A stretch of 64,000 bases of DNA from Bradyrhizobium sp. CCBAU 051011 (GTDB lineage Bacteria; Pseudomonadota; Alphaproteobacteria; Rhizobiales; Xanthobacteraceae). The notes under the pieces were generated by a model that worked only from the letters and a program-made list of their open reading frames with translations, did no database searches and was not told where the DNA came from. Positions 1 through 10,230 of the stretch are shown piece by piece. Both the position numbers and the translations under genes were made by a program. The stretch lies in assembly GCF_009930815.1 (NCBI RefSeq), contig NZ_CP022222.1, positions 8,722,501-8,786,500 of the forward strand. The letters are read 5' to 3'. Position 1 is the stretch's first letter; each line of letters begins with the position of its first letter.

Positions 1-1110
1 CGAGAAGTGAAAAAACCACATTGCGTACAGGATCACGACCCCGACAGCACCCCACTGGACCGCGACGTTGAGGGTCTGGTTATGCGGGTTCCCGATCACC
101 GCCCCCTGCGCCAGCGCCGCAGGCCCGGTTGCCGCCGCCTCGAACAACCGTCGGGTCGATCCCGTGCCGTGGCCGATCACCGGCGCCTCGGCAAAGAACC
201 GCAACGACTTCTCCCAGAATTCCAATCGCAGCCCGATCGACGTTGGCTGATTGAATTCCTTATAGATGCGGTAATCCCGCGAGAATTTGTCGGTGGTCGC
301 CTGCAATTGCGGCGATAAGGTCCAGGCCAGCGCGCCGAGCACGACTGCGGCTATGAACAGCAGCATGTTGGTCCGCCACCTCAAATGCGCCATCGCGAAC
401 ACGGCAAGCATGATCGGCAGCGTGACCAGCGCCGTGCGCGACACGATGACAAACGCCATGTTGAGGATGAAACTGGCCGCGACCGCGGTCAGCAACAATG
501 CCTGTCTGATTTTCCCGTCTCGCAGCAATGTGATGATGGGGAAAGCGAGCACGACCGTGCACAGCACGAATTCCTGGCTCTGGTCGATGTAGTTCTTGAC
601 GAAAATGCCCCGCTCCGCATCGTCCTCCTTGAGCGTGAAGGATGGTTCGAGCAGCACCAGCCAGGATACCGGCACCAGCAGCGCGCAGGAAACCAGGAAG
701 CCGACGAATACCCACATGCCGCGCGTCGAGCGTTCGAAATGATAGAGCAGGAACGGCAAAAAGAGCAGCTTTGTCGCCGGACTCAAAGCGTAGGTGCGTG
801 CGTTCCAGGGCGCATCCGACCAGAGGGTTCCGATCGCGGCCAAAGCCACAAGTGCAATCGGAAGCGCACAAATCGGCCGCAGCAACGAGCGCAGGAACGG
901 GCGCCATTCGATCACCGCGACGTGGGCGAAAAACCATATCGTCATGCCGATACCGACGCCGCTGGTCGACCACGGCAGCAGGACGGCAACCGCGACCGCA
1001 ATCAGGTCAACGTTCAGCATCCGCGCCGCCGGATCGTGGCGGAACGCAAATATCCGAGAAAAAATCCAACTGATCGAGCGCGGCTCCCCGCGCTCACCGT
1101 CGACACTCAT
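1..1110 (-). CDS. O-antigen ligase-like membrane protein, 3' end cut by window edge
   Basis: The minus strand stays open from an ATG at 1110 to the left edge, giving about 370 residues without a stop. It begins [12 protein letters not shown] and is rich in hydrophobic segments. It aligns along its whole visible length with the next gene, sharing blocks such as [27 protein letters not shown] and [14 protein letters not shown], so the two are paralogues. This is the Wzy_C/O-antigen ligase (WaaL-like) family of inner-membrane proteins that attach or polymerise surface polysaccharide. Its ATG overlaps the stop of the upstream paralogue in an ATGA, so the two are translationally coupled. The last 50-60 residues are expected beyond the window. 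Donor and acceptor sugars cannot be told. Confidence 0.85.
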   Translation of the reverse strand, partial: MSVDGERGEPRSISWIFSRIFAFRHDPAARMLNVDLIAVAVAVLLPWSTSGVGIGMTIWFFAHVAVIEWRPFLRSLLRPICALPIALVALAAIGTLWSDAPWNARTYALSPATKLLFLPFLLYHFERSTRGMWVFVGFLVSCALLVPVSWLVLLEPSFTLKEDDAERGIFVKNYIDQSQEFVLCTVVLAFPIITLLRDGKIRQALLLTAVAASFILNMAFVIVSRTALVTLPIMLAVFAMAHLRWRTNMLLFIAAVVLGALAWTLSPQLQATTDKFSRDYRIYKEFNQPTSIGLRLEFWEKSLRFFAEAPVIGHGTGSTRRLFEAAATGPAALAQGAVIGNPHNQTLNVAVQWGAVGVVILYAMWFFHFS

Positions 1111-2396
1111 GGTCGCGTCACCGGATCCGCTTTCTCACTGCGTTGTTTGGCCGCGAGGGTCATGCCGCCGGCAACGCCGACACCGAGCACGTACATCCAT
1201 CCCTCGTGAAAGTCGAACAGATGCGAGTTAAACAGAGAGGTGAACATGTTCTGTACGACGACCAGCAACCCGATCCAGGAAACGAGGCCGTTGCCGCGGA
1301 ACAGCAACAGATGCGACAGCCACGTCGCATACAACAGTATCACCCCTATGACGCCCCACTGCACGGCGACATTGAGCGTCTGATTATGAGGATTGCTTAT
1401 AACCGAGCCAGCAGGCGATTCGGAGTAGTTGGTCGCAGCCCGCTCGAAGAGTCCGCGCAGCGAGCCTGTTCCGTGACCGAAGACCGGCGCCTCCGAAAAG
1501 AACCGCACCGATTTTTGCCAGAACTCGAGCCGAAGCCCAATCGATGTCACAGTTTGTTCCGTCTTGTAGAGCTGATAATCCCTGAGAAATCTCTTGGGGC
1601 CCCAGCGCAAGTCGGTCGTGGTGAACCAAAGGACACCCACGAGAGCGATCATTACGCCGATGATGATCAAACTGGTGCGTCGCCTCAGGTGAAGCAGCGC
1701 AAACACCGCCAGCATGATCGGCATTGTAACGATGGCGGTCCGGGAGACGACTACGAACGCCATGTTTGCGATGAAACCGAGCGAAACTGCGCACAGCACC
1801 AATGCTTGCCGCATCTTCTTCACCCGCAGCAGACTGACGATCGGATAGATCAGCGCGATCGCGCAGAGTGCAAACTCCTGACTCTGGTCGATGTAGTTTT
1901 TGACAAAGATGCCGCGATACGCATCTTCACCTGGTTTGAGCGAGAGGCTTGGATAAATCGCGATCAGCCACGACATTAGCATCAGCAGAGCGCAGGACAC
2001 CAGGAATGCGATAAAGACCCACATCCCCCGCGACGATCGCTCGAAATGATAGAACAGCGCCGGCAGCACCAGGAGCTTGAGGGCTGGACTGATGGCGGCA
2101 AGCCGCACGCTCCACGTCGCGTCCGCCCATAACGTACCAACGGCGGCCAGACCGACCAGTGCGAGCGGCAAGTAGCAGATCGGCTGTTTCAGCAAACGCC
2201 CGTAGGCCCGCCAGTCCATCACCCAGGCCACGGCGCCGAGCCAGCAGAGCACGAAGATCGCCAACACCGTCGTCGACCAGGGCAACGCAAACGCGGCCAG
2301 AATGGCGAAGATATCCGCGATCGTCATCCACAGCGCGCGGTCACGCCAATATCGTCGCACCAGGGACATCGGTGGCACCACAGCACTAACGCTCAC
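1107..2396 (-). CDS. O-antigen ligase family protein
   Basis: This 429-residue polytopic inner-membrane protein has about ten hydrophobic stretches and a periplasmic-type loop around residues 255-330 carrying [12 protein letters not shown] and [11 protein letters not shown]. Those features and [14 protein letters not shown] are typical of Wzy_C-domain O-antigen ligases or polymerases. It is the second of two tandem paralogues and overlaps hldE upstream by four bases, which places it in an operon with heptose biosynthesis. A role in lipopolysaccharide assembly follows from the family and context. Whether it is WaaL proper or a polymerase cannot be decided from sequence alone, because both share this domain. 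Confidence 0.88.
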   Translation of the reverse strand: MSVSAVVPPMSLVRRYWRDRALWMTIADIFAILAAFALPWSTTVLAIFVLCWLGAVAWVMDWRAYGRLLKQPICYLPLALVGLAAVGTLWADATWSVRLAAISPALKLLVLPALFYHFERSSRGMWVFIAFLVSCALLMLMSWLIAIYPSLSLKPGEDAYRGIFVKNYIDQSQEFALCAIALIYPIVSLLRVKKMRQALVLCAVSLGFIANMAFVVVSRTAIVTMPIMLAVFALLHLRRRTSLIIIGVMIALVGVLWFTTTDLRWGPKRFLRDYQLYKTEQTVTSIGLRLEFWQKSVRFFSEAPVFGHGTGSLRGLFERAATNYSESPAGSVISNPHNQTLNVAVQWGVIGVILLYATWLSHLLLFRGNGLVSWIGLLVVVQNMFTSLFNSHLFDFHEGWMYVLGVGVAGGMTLAAKQRSEKADPVTRP

Positions 2397-3865
2397 GCAT
2401 TGTCTCCCCGTGCGCGGCCGACCAGCGACGTCGTGCTGTGGCCTGGCAGAATGTCGACGAGCATCACCTCGCCGCCGGTAGCCTCGACGATCTCGTGGCC
2501 GACGACCTGCTCGCGGGTGTAGTCGCCGCCCTTGACCAGCACGCTTGGCCTCACCTTCGTAATCAGTTCGATCGGCGTGTCCTCTTCGAAGATCGCGACG
2601 AGATCGACCGCCTCCAGCGCCGCCAGCACTTCGGCGCGCGCCCGCTCGTCCTGCACCGGGCGCCCCTCGCCCTTCAGCCGCTTCACCGAGGCATCGCTGT
2701 TGAGGCCGACGATCAGGCGGTCGCAGGCGCCGCGCGCGGCCGTCAGCACCTTGACGTGGCCGGGATGCAGAATGTCGAAGCAGCCATTGGTGAAGCCGAT
2801 GCGCAGCCCCTGCCTGCGCCAGTCCAAAAGATGCGAATCGAGATCGCCGCCGGCAGCGACGATTTTTTCCTCCGCCGCCAGCGAGGCATGCGGCAGGATT
2901 TTCCGCCGCAGTTCCGCCGGCGTCACGGTAGCGGTCCCCTTCTTACCGACCGCGACGGCCGCCGCCGCGTTCGCCATCCTGAGCGCCGTCTCCCAATCCG
3001 CCCTGGCCGCGAGCGTCAGCGCCAGCGCCGCGGCGACGGTATCGCCCGCGCCCGAGACGTCGCGCACCTTGACCGGCAGCGCCGGCACGTGGATCGCCTC
3101 GCCGCCGCGCACCACCAGCGTCATGCCGTGCTCGCTTTGCGTCACCAGCATCGCCTCGCAATCGGCGAGAACCATCGCGTCCTGCGCCGCGCCGGCAATG
3201 TTCTGGTCGCTGTCGGCACGGCTGCGGGTGGCTTCCGCGAACTCCTTGCGGTTGGGCGTCAGCAGCGTGGCGCCGCGATAGATCGCGAAATTGGCGCTCT
3301 TGGGATCGACAATCACGCGCTTGCCGAGCTTCTTCGCGGCATCGATGATGTTGCGGATGACACGCGCCGTCAGCACGCCCTTGGCGTAGTCGGACAGCAG
3401 CACGATATCGGCGCGCGCGACCTGCGGCAGGATCGCATCGATCAGCTTTTGCTCGACATCGGCCGCGGCCGGCACGGACAGTTCCCAATCCGCGCGCAGC
3501 ATGTGGGTGGAAAAATGCTCGGAAACGAAGCGCACCTTGCGCGTCGTCGGGCGCGAGGAATCGGAGACCAGCACCGCCTCGATGAGCTTCTCCCGCGCCA
3601 GATCGACTTTCAGCTTCGCGCCGGCCTCGTCCTCGCCGATCAGGCCGACGAAGATGCAGCGCGCACCGAGAGAAGCGATGTTGCGCGCGACGTTGCCGGC
3701 GCCGCCGACATTGGTCTCGCTGCGCTGGACGGCGATCACGGGCGCCGGCGCTTCCGGCGAAACGCGCGACACCTCGCCATAAACGAATTCGTCGAGCATG
3801 AGGTCGCCGACGCAGAGCACGGTCTGACGCGGGATCGCCTGGCTCAGGGCTTCGAAATCGAACAT
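2393..3865 (-). CDS. hldE: bifunctional heptose 7-phosphate kinase / heptose 1-phosphate adenylyltransferase
   Basis: The 490-residue protein has the two-domain layout of HldE (RfaE). Residues 1-325 are a ribokinase/PfkB-type kinase, with [19 protein letters not shown] near the start and the anion-hole and catalytic motif [14 protein letters not shown]. Residues 350-490 are a cytidylyltransferase-type domain with [14 protein letters not shown], which carries the HxGH signature. It phosphorylates D-glycero-D-manno-heptose 7-phosphate at C1 and, after phosphatase action, adenylates the 1-phosphate to supply inner-core heptose. The length matches the family. It lies between hldD and the O-antigen ligase genes on the same strand, consistent with a lipopolysaccharide core operon. 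Confidence 0.96.
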   Translation of the reverse strand: MFDFEALSQAIPRQTVLCVGDLMLDEFVYGEVSRVSPEAPAPVIAVQRSETNVGGAGNVARNIASLGARCIFVGLIGEDEAGAKLKVDLAREKLIEAVLVSDSSRPTTRKVRFVSEHFSTHMLRADWELSVPAAADVEQKLIDAILPQVARADIVLLSDYAKGVLTARVIRNIIDAAKKLGKRVIVDPKSANFAIYRGATLLTPNRKEFAEATRSRADSDQNIAGAAQDAMVLADCEAMLVTQSEHGMTLVVRGGEAIHVPALPVKVRDVSGAGDTVAAALALTLAARADWETALRMANAAAAVAVGKKGTATVTPAELRRKILPHASLAAEEKIVAAGGDLDSHLLDWRRQGLRIGFTNGCFDILHPGHVKVLTAARGACDRLIVGLNSDASVKRLKGEGRPVQDERARAEVLAALEAVDLVAIFEEDTPIELITKVRPSVLVKGGDYTREQVVGHEIVEATGGEVMLVDILPGHSTTSLVGRARGDNA

Positions 3866-3884
3866 CTGTCCACCTTAAAGCCCG

Positions 3885-4862
3885 TCAGCGAAAGCGATCG
3901 GCGCGGTCGAGAAAGGCCTTCACATAGGTCTCGACCGCGTCTTCCAGCGCAGTGAAGCCGCCATTATACCCGGCGCGCAGCAGCCGATCGACTTCGCTCT
4001 GGGTGAAGTACTGATAGCTGCCCCGGATCTGCTCCGGCATGTCGATATACTGGATGTTCGGCGTGATGCCGAGCGCGGCATAGGCCGACAGCATCAGGTC
4101 GCGGAAGCTGCGCGCGGTGCCGGTGCCGACGTTGAAGATGCCGCTCACATCAGGCGTCGACAGCAGCCACATCGTCACCCGCACGACGTCGTCGACATAG
4201 ATGAAGTCGCGCCGCTGGTCGCCGTCGGCGATTCCTTCGCGATGGGATTTGAACAGTTGCACGGGACGCCCGGTCTTGATGTCGTCGAAGCGCCGCGCCA
4301 GCACGCTCATCATCGTGCCCTTGTGATACTCGTTGGGGCCGAACACGTTGAAGAACTTCAACCCGGCCCATTGCGGCGGCAGCCGTTCGCCGCGCGCGGC
4401 GCGCTCCGCCACCACCATGTCGAACAGATGCTTGCTCCAGCCGTAGAGATTCATCGGCCGCAGCTTCTTCAGCGCATCCATGGACGCGTCGTCGCCAAAG
4501 CCGCTGCTGCCGTCGCCATAGGTGGCGGCCGAGGACGCGTAAATCAGCGGCGTGGCATTCGCCGTGCACCAGTCCAGGAGCCGCATCGACAGGCGGAAAT
4601 TGGTCTCGATCACCAGATCGCCGTCGGTCGCCGTGGTCTCGGAGATGGCGCCGAGATGGATGATCGCCTCCAGCCGGCGGCCCTTCAGCCAGTCCATCAG
4701 TTCCGCGGGCGGCACGAGATCGGCGAGCCGGCGCTTGGCCAGGTTGCGCCATTTGCCGTCGTGCCCGAGCATGTCGCATACGGCCACGTCCCGGCCGGCG
4801 TCATTCAACGCCGCCACGACGTTCGACCCGATAAAACCGGCACCCCCGGTCACCAGCAACAT
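3885..4862 (-). CDS. hldD: ADP-L-glycero-D-manno-heptose 6-epimerase
   Basis: This is an extended short-chain dehydrogenase of 325 residues. I start it at MLLVTGGAGFIGSN, because the 14 residues in front of it in a longer reading do not look like the family and the NAD(P)-binding GxxGxxG should lie at the extreme N-terminus. YGWSK gives the catalytic YxxxK, and FFNVFGPNEYHKGTMMSV is characteristic of HldD (RfaD). It inverts C6 of ADP-heptose to give the L,D form used by heptosyltransferases. It sits 19 bases upstream of hldE on the same strand and is divergent from the heptosyltransferase at 5026. Confidence 0.94.
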   Translation of the reverse strand: MLLVTGGAGFIGSNVVAALNDAGRDVAVCDMLGHDGKWRNLAKRRLADLVPPAELMDWLKGRRLEAIIHLGAISETTATDGDLVIETNFRLSMRLLDWCTANATPLIYASSAATYGDGSSGFGDDASMDALKKLRPMNLYGWSKHLFDMVVAERAARGERLPPQWAGLKFFNVFGPNEYHKGTMMSVLARRFDDIKTGRPVQLFKSHREGIADGDQRRDFIYVDDVVRVTMWLLSTPDVSGIFNVGTGTARSFRDLMLSAYAALGITPNIQYIDMPEQIRGSYQYFTQSEVDRLLRAGYNGGFTALEDAVETYVKAFLDRADRFR

Positions 4863-5025
4863 GCCATCCCCTGCCTCGATTGTTCGGCGAAAGCTTTGCC
4901 CCACTCCCAGGCGGCAGGCAACTTTGCTTCTCTGGCCGAAGCAAAGGCCATCGACCGGCTTTACCTACTGATGCGGAGCGGTTACCGACGGTGCCGTAAT
5001 CGGTTAGCGGCGCACCAGTCAAGAT

Positions 5026-6090
5026 ATGAATTTAAATTCATCACATGAAATCGAACTGGAGGATGCCGCCGACACCAGGCCGATCCTGATCGTCCCCTAT
5101 ATGTGGATTGGCGACTTCGTTCGCGGCCACACGGTCGTGCGGGTCCTGAAACAACGCTGGCCGAACCGTCCGGTCGACCTGCTGGTCACCCCCCTGTGCG
5201 CGCCCCTGATCGATTACATGCCGGGCGTCCGTGCCGGGATCGTCTGGGACCTGCCCCGTAGCCGGCTTGCCATCGCCAAGCAGAGGGGGCTGGCCGCTGA
5301 ACTCCGCGCCCGCAACTATGGAACCGCCCTCGTCCTGCCCCGCACCTGGAAGGCGGCGATTGCTCCGGCGCTCGCCGGGATCCCCGAACGGGTCGGCTTT
5401 TTTGGCGAGGTGCGATTCGGGCTGATCAACCGGATGCGCTGGGGCGAAAAGGCCCTGCCCCGCTTCATCGACAAGAACGCCGCACTGGCGCTGCCATCAG
5501 GCGCGCCGTTGCCGCCGGAATGGCCGGTACCGCAGCTCGTGATTCCGCCGGAGGAAGCCGCCCGCTGGCGGCAGACGAATGGGCTCGGTATGGGTCCTGC
5601 CGTGGCGCTGGGCCCCGGCTCCGTCGGGGCTTCAAAACGATGGACCTATTATCCGGAAGCCGCGCGGCTCCTGATCGAACGCGGTCTCGACGTCTGGGTG
5701 GTCGGCGGTCCCGGCGAGAAGGCACTAGCGCAGGAAATCGTCTCCGCCACCGGCGGCAGGGCGCGCGACCTCACCGGCACTGATTTGCGCAACGGCGTTC
5801 TGGCGATGGCAGCGGCGAGCGTTGCGATCTCCAACGATTCCGGCCTGATGCACATCGCGGCCGCGATCGGCACGCCGACCATGGGCATTTTCGGTCCCAC
5901 CAGCCCCTATCTCTGGGCGCCGTTGAACGGCCTTGCCGCGACGGTGCTGCAGACCAAATCGAAGCTGTCCTGCCAACCCTGCCAGCGCACCGTCTGCACC
6001 ATGAACGACCACCGCTGCATGCGCGACATCGCAGCGTCCGAGGTGGCCGACATCGCGCAGCGCGTGATGGCTCAATCAAGCGCCCGATAA
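5026..6090 (+). CDS. waaF: lipopolysaccharide heptosyltransferase II (GT9)
   Basis: The 354-residue protein has the GT9 heptosyltransferase pattern: an N-terminal YMWIGDFVRGHTVVRVL, a central GPGSVGASKRWTYYPEAARLL and the C-terminal donor motif SNDSGLMHIAAAIGTPTMGIFGPTSP. The C-terminal SCQPCQRTVCTMNDHRCM cysteine cluster is also seen in WaaF proteins. It adds heptose to the lipopolysaccharide inner core at the cytoplasmic face of the inner membrane. Its 3' end runs 19 bases into the convergent glycosyltransferase gene. Transfer specificity (II rather than I) is assigned from overall family resemblance only. Confidence 0.88.
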   Translation: MNLNSSHEIELEDAADTRPILIVPYMWIGDFVRGHTVVRVLKQRWPNRPVDLLVTPLCAPLIDYMPGVRAGIVWDLPRSRLAIAKQRGLAAELRARNYGTALVLPRTWKAAIAPALAGIPERVGFFGEVRFGLINRMRWGEKALPRFIDKNAALALPSGAPLPPEWPVPQLVIPPEEAARWRQTNGLGMGPAVALGPGSVGASKRWTYYPEAARLLIERGLDVWVVGGPGEKALAQEIVSATGGRARDLTGTDLRNGVLAMAAASVAISNDSGLMHIAAAIGTPTMGIFGPTSPYLWAPLNGLAATVLQTKSKLSCQPCQRTVCTMNDHRCMRDIAASEVADIAQRVMAQSSAR

Positions 6091-7118
6091 ACCGCGGCGA
6101 TCGCGTTCGCTTCCGCCTCCAGGCTGAATTTTTCAATGACGCGCTTTCGTGCGCGCTCGCCCATCGCAATCGCCGCTGCCGGATCGCGCATCAAGGGCTC
6201 GAGCGCCGCCACCAGCGCATCGGCATCGCCCGGCGGCGTCAGCACGCCGGTCACGCCGTCCTCGACCACGAACTGCGCTGCGCCCGCGCGCGCCGCCACC
6301 AGCGCCGCGCCCGATGACATCGCCTCGATCAGCGTCAGGCCAAAGCCTTCGTTGCGCGAGGTGAAGGCGTAGATCGTCAGCCGCTGATACCAGCGCTGCA
6401 CTTGCTCGATTTCGAGCTCGCCGGTGATGACGATGCGCGATTGCAGGCCGGCGGCGTCGATCTGTCGTTTCAAGCCGTCGGCAAAACCCTGCTGCTCCGG
6501 GACCACCGCGCCGACGATGACGGCGGTGAAATCCGGATAGCGCGGCAACAGCCGGCACATCGCCTCGACGAAAACATCCGTACCCTTTTGCGCACGCACC
6601 CGGCCGAAGCAGCCGATGGCGTAACGTCCCGGCAGTTTTGCCTCCGCAAATGCCACCGCGCGATCGGCCGGCGGCGCGTAGCGCATCGTATCGACGCCGT
6701 GCATTACCACCGTTGCCTCGCGCTTGAGAAACGATGCCGACAGTTCTGATGTCGCGATGACGGCGTCCATCTGCCGGATCAGCCAGCGCGTCAGCCGCTT
6801 GTGATGCCGCTGTGCGGCGGACGTAAAGACCAGTTTCAGCGGCCAGCCGAGCGCGCGCAGCAACAGCCCCGCGATCATCTCGTCATTGCGCCGCGCATGC
6901 CAGATCAGGGAGGTGCGGCGACGCCACAGTTTCAACAGATCCGCAAAACCCATCCGCGCGATGCCGTCGGGCGCGTGCGGACCCAGCCATGCCGCGCGGT
7001 ACATTGTGGCGAGTACCGGCGCCACCATCCGGTTGGTGGCGGTAACGCCGGAATAGCGCCTGTGCAGATTCGGCACGATCAGTTGCAGATCACTGGCCAA
7101 ATTGTTCTCGCTCGGCAC
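6072..7118 (-). CDS. GT4 glycosyltransferase, LpcC-like core mannosyltransferase
   Basis: This is a GT-B fold glycosyltransferase of 348 residues. The donor-binding C-terminal motif is EGFGLTLIEAMSSGAALVA around residues 258-277, and IGCFGRVRAQKGTDVFVEAM is the usual start of the second domain. The N-terminal stretch, with NLHRRYSGVTATNR and WHARRNDEM, resembles rhizobial LpcC, the mannosyltransferase of the lipopolysaccharide core. It is convergent with waaF and divergent from galE, with a 128-bp shared upstream region. The mannose specificity is inferred from this resemblance. Another hexose is possible. Confidence 0.82.
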   Translation of the reverse strand: MPSENNLASDLQLIVPNLHRRYSGVTATNRMVAPVLATMYRAAWLGPHAPDGIARMGFADLLKLWRRRTSLIWHARRNDEMIAGLLLRALGWPLKLVFTSAAQRHHKRLTRWLIRQMDAVIATSELSASFLKREATVVMHGVDTMRYAPPADRAVAFAEAKLPGRYAIGCFGRVRAQKGTDVFVEAMCRLLPRYPDFTAVIVGAVVPEQQGFADGLKRQIDAAGLQSRIVITGELEIEQVQRWYQRLTIYAFTSRNEGFGLTLIEAMSSGAALVAARAGAAQFVVEDGVTGVLTPPGDADALVAALEPLMRDPAAAIAMGERARKRVIEKFSLEAEANAIAAVYRALD

Positions 7119-7246
7119 GTCCGGCTCCGGTTGGGAAGGTTCCTATACGCAACATTAAGCATAGTGGCCAGTTCGCCCCCGCCGAAACCCCCTCTTCACC
7201 GCAGCCCCGCTAGCATCGTCACCAAATAAATCGGGAGAGGTGGCCT

Positions 7247-8260
7247 ATGACCGTGCTCGTCACCGGCGGCGCCGGCTATATCGGAAGTCATATGGTTCAT
7301 GCGCTGGTGGATGCCGGCGAAAGCGTCGTCGTGATCGACAACCTGTCGACCGGTTTTTCCGCCTTCCTGCCGCGGCCCGTGCCGCTGTTCATCGGCGACG
7401 CCGGCGACGAAAATCTTGTCGAGGGCGTGATCGCCCAGCACCGCGTCGAGAGCATCATTCATTTCGCAGGCTCGGTCGTGGTGCCGGATTCGATGCGCGA
7501 TCCGCTCGGCTATTACCGCAACAACACCGTGACGACCCGCAGCCTCCTGAATGCCGCGGTCAAGGGCGGCGTCAACCGCTTCATCTTCTCGTCGACGGCT
7601 GCGGTCTACGGCAATCCGGACCAGGTGCCGGTATCGGAGCATGCGCCGACGCGGCCGATGTCGCCGTACGGCTCTTCCAAGCTGATGACCGAAATCATGC
7701 TTCATGACGTCGCCAGCGCACACGACATGAAGTACGTCGTGTTGCGCTATTTCAACGTCGCAGGCGCCGATCCGCAGGTCCGCTGCGGGCTTTCTACCGT
7801 CGGCGCGACGCATCTGCTCAAGATCGCGGTCGAAGCCGCAACCGGGCAGCGCGCCAAGGTCGACGTCTACGGAACCGACTATCCGACGCCGGATGGAAGC
7901 TGCATCCGCGACTTCATCCATGTCAGCGATCTCGCGCAGGCCCATCGCGCTGCGCTGTCATACCTGCGCGACGGCGGAAATTCGATCACGCTGAACTGCG
8001 GTTACGGCCGAGGCTATTCGGTACTGGAGACCATCGAGGCCGTGCGCCGCGTCTCGATGCGCAATTTCGCGGTTCAATACGCGCCGCGCCGTCCCGGCGA
8101 CATCATGACCATGGTCGCCGATACCAGCCGCATCCGCGCCATGCTCGACTGGACGCCGCAATACGACAATCTCGAGACCATCGCGGGCCATGCGCTGACC
8201 TGGGAAAAGAAGCTGTTCAGCGAGCGCGGCGGCCTTCCGCAGCACGCGCAATCGGCGTGA
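7247..8260 (+). CDS. galE: UDP-glucose 4-epimerase
   Basis: The 337-residue extended SDR starts MTVLVTGGAGYIGSH, with the NAD-binding motif at the N-terminus as expected. The catalytic set includes FSSTAAVYG and YGSSK. The C-terminal part contains DGSCIRDFIHVSDLAQAH, the family signature. It interconverts UDP-glucose and UDP-galactose and would supply galactose for surface polysaccharide. A good ribosome site (GGGAGAGG) lies nine to fifteen bases before the ATG. The next gene, an exporter, follows after 103 bases on the same strand. Confidence 0.94.
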   Translation: MTVLVTGGAGYIGSHMVHALVDAGESVVVIDNLSTGFSAFLPRPVPLFIGDAGDENLVEGVIAQHRVESIIHFAGSVVVPDSMRDPLGYYRNNTVTTRSLLNAAVKGGVNRFIFSSTAAVYGNPDQVPVSEHAPTRPMSPYGSSKLMTEIMLHDVASAHDMKYVVLRYFNVAGADPQVRCGLSTVGATHLLKIAVEAATGQRAKVDVYGTDYPTPDGSCIRDFIHVSDLAQAHRAALSYLRDGGNSITLNCGYGRGYSVLETIEAVRRVSMRNFAVQYAPRRPGDIMTMVADTSRIRAMLDWTPQYDNLETIAGHALTWEKKLFSERGGLPQHAQSA

Positions 8261-8363
8261 AATCAAGCACTTATAGGGCTTGAAAAAGCCCTGTTAAGCA
8301 GGCAAGGAGGCATCGCACGAGCCCTGACGCGCCGGTTCGCCCGGCGCCGTCGATGGAACGCGG

Positions 8364-10184
8364 ATGACCGAACTTCCAAGCAAACCGACAAGAAAAATTA
8401 CCGACGATCCCTACGGCGCGGCGATCCTGATTCGCCGCCTCGTCATGGAACAGGGCTTCGTCTACTGGCGGCGCTATCTGACCGCGTTCGCGCTGATGGG
8501 GGTGGCCGCCGGCGCCACGGCGGGCTCCGCCTATATCCTCGGGCAGGTGATCAACCAGGCCTATATCGACAAGAACGTCCTCGGCATCGCCATTCTCTCC
8601 GGCGTCACCGTGGTGCTGCTGTTCATCAAGGGTCTGGCGACCTACGGCCACACCGTGATCCTGTCGAAGATCAGCAACGCCATTCTCGCCAACAACCAGC
8701 GGCGGCTGTTTGCCAAGCTGATGAGCGAGAGCATCGGCTTCTATTCCGAACGGCATTCCTCCGAATTCCTGGCGCGGCTGACGTCGGGCGCAAAATCCAT
8801 CACCGATGTCCTGACGCTGCTGATCAATGCCGTCGGACGCGACGTAATGCTGCTGGTCAGCCTGATATTCGTGATGGTGACGCAGGATCCGGTTTTATCG
8901 TTTATCGGACTTGTGGTGGTGCCGCCGGCGATGCTGATCCTGCGCAAGCTGGTGAAGCGCATCAAGGGCCTCGCGCACAACCAGTTCACCGGCAGCGCCG
9001 ACATCATGGAGACCATGCAGGAATCGCTGCAGGGAATCCGCACGGTGAAGGCGTTCACGCTGGAAGACACCATGCAGCGGCGCATCGACGAGAACATCGC
9101 CGCCGTCGAGCGCAACGCCAACAAGATGGCGCGGGTCTCCAACCGCTCCAATCCGTTGATGGAAATGCTCGGCGGTTTCGCCGTCGCCGGCTGCCTGCTC
9201 TATGGCGGCTACAGCGTGGTGGCGCTCGGCGCCACGCCCGGACAGTTTTTCTCCTTCATGACGGCGTTCCTGCTGGCGACCGAACCGGCCAAGCGGCTGG
9301 CGCGCCTCAACATCGACCTCAACAGCCAGTTGGTCGGCGCGCGCATGCTGCTCGAAATCGTCGACAGCCCGGCGAGCGAGCCTGCCGACAACGACAAGCC
9401 GGCGCTGAAGCTGTCGAACGCGCGGGTCGAGTTCCGCGACGTCAGTTTCTCCTACCGGCTTGACGAGCCGGTGCTGAAGAACGTGAGCTTCGTTGCCGAG
9501 CCCGGCAAGACCACCGCCCTGGTCGGCCCTTCCGGCGGCGGCAAATCCACGGTGCTGGCGTTATTGCTGCGACTCTATGAAGTGAAGCAGGGCGAAATCC
9601 TGATCGACGGCCAGGCGATCGCGGGCGTGTCGCGGCAGTCGCTGCGGCGACAGACCGGCTATGTCGGGCAGGACGTCTATCTGTTCCGCGACACCATCGG
9701 CGCCAACATCGCCTTCGGCAAGCCGGACGCCACGCAGGAAGAGATCGTGGCGGCGGCGAAGGCCGCCTGCGCGCATGATTTCATCATGGGCTTTCCGCTC
9801 GGCTACGACACCCCGGTCGGCGAGCACGGCACGCAGCTCTCCGGTGGTCAGCGCCAGCGCATCGCAGTCGCCCGGGCGCTGCTCAAGAACGCACCGATCA
9901 TTCTCCTGGATGAGGCCACCGCGGCGCTGGATTCGGAATCTGAAAAAGCGGTGCAGGAGGCGATCGAACATCTCTGCCGGAACCGTACCACCATCGTGAT
10001 CGCCCATCGCCTCCACACCATCATGCATGCCGACGCCATCCTGGTGGTCGAGGCCGGCGAGATCGTGGAGCGCGGCCAGCATGACGATTTGCTGCGCCGC
10101 GGCGGCCGCTATGCTTCCTTCTTCCGCCTGCAGCAGCGCGATGCCGGCCATCCCAGTCTGGCGCCAGTCAGCGCAACCGCGTAA
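8364..10184 (+). CDS. ABC transporter, fused permease and ATPase (MsbA-like)
   Basis: The 606-residue protein joins a six-helix exporter membrane domain (about residues 30-330) to an ATPase domain (about 355-595). The ATPase motifs are all present: Walker A GPSGGGKST, signature LSGGQRQR, Walker B IILLDEATAALD and the switch histidine in IVIAHRL. This is the layout of homodimeric type-I exporters such as MsbA, which flips lipid A-core. Location among lipopolysaccharide genes favours export of a lipid-linked glycan, but drug and peptide exporters have the same shape, so the substrate is inferred. Confidence 0.92.
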   Translation: MTELPSKPTRKITDDPYGAAILIRRLVMEQGFVYWRRYLTAFALMGVAAGATAGSAYILGQVINQAYIDKNVLGIAILSGVTVVLLFIKGLATYGHTVILSKISNAILANNQRRLFAKLMSESIGFYSERHSSEFLARLTSGAKSITDVLTLLINAVGRDVMLLVSLIFVMVTQDPVLSFIGLVVVPPAMLILRKLVKRIKGLAHNQFTGSADIMETMQESLQGIRTVKAFTLEDTMQRRIDENIAAVERNANKMARVSNRSNPLMEMLGGFAVAGCLLYGGYSVVALGATPGQFFSFMTAFLLATEPAKRLARLNIDLNSQLVGARMLLEIVDSPASEPADNDKPALKLSNARVEFRDVSFSYRLDEPVLKNVSFVAEPGKTTALVGPSGGGKSTVLALLLRLYEVKQGEILIDGQAIAGVSRQSLRRQTGYVGQDVYLFRDTIGANIAFGKPDATQEEIVAAAKAACAHDFIMGFPLGYDTPVGEHGTQLSGGQRQRIAVARALLKNAPIILLDEATAALDSESEKAVQEAIEHLCRNRTTIVIAHRLHTIMHADAILVVEAGEIVERGQHDDLLRRGGRYASFFRLQQRDAGHPSLAPVSATA

Positions 10185-10230
10185 AAGCGACCCGCCGGAT
10201 TTCCACCTGTAACCATCCGAGACCTTTTTC

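Noticed and set aside
260..973. A minus-strand frame of 237 codons near the left edge
   Set aside because: It is a shifted frame inside the first O-antigen-ligase-like gene, whose own frame aligns with the neighbouring paralogue.
2438..3955. A plus-strand open frame of 505 codons
   Set aside because: It is antisense to hldE with a His/Arg/Asp-rich composition. hldE has complete family motifs.
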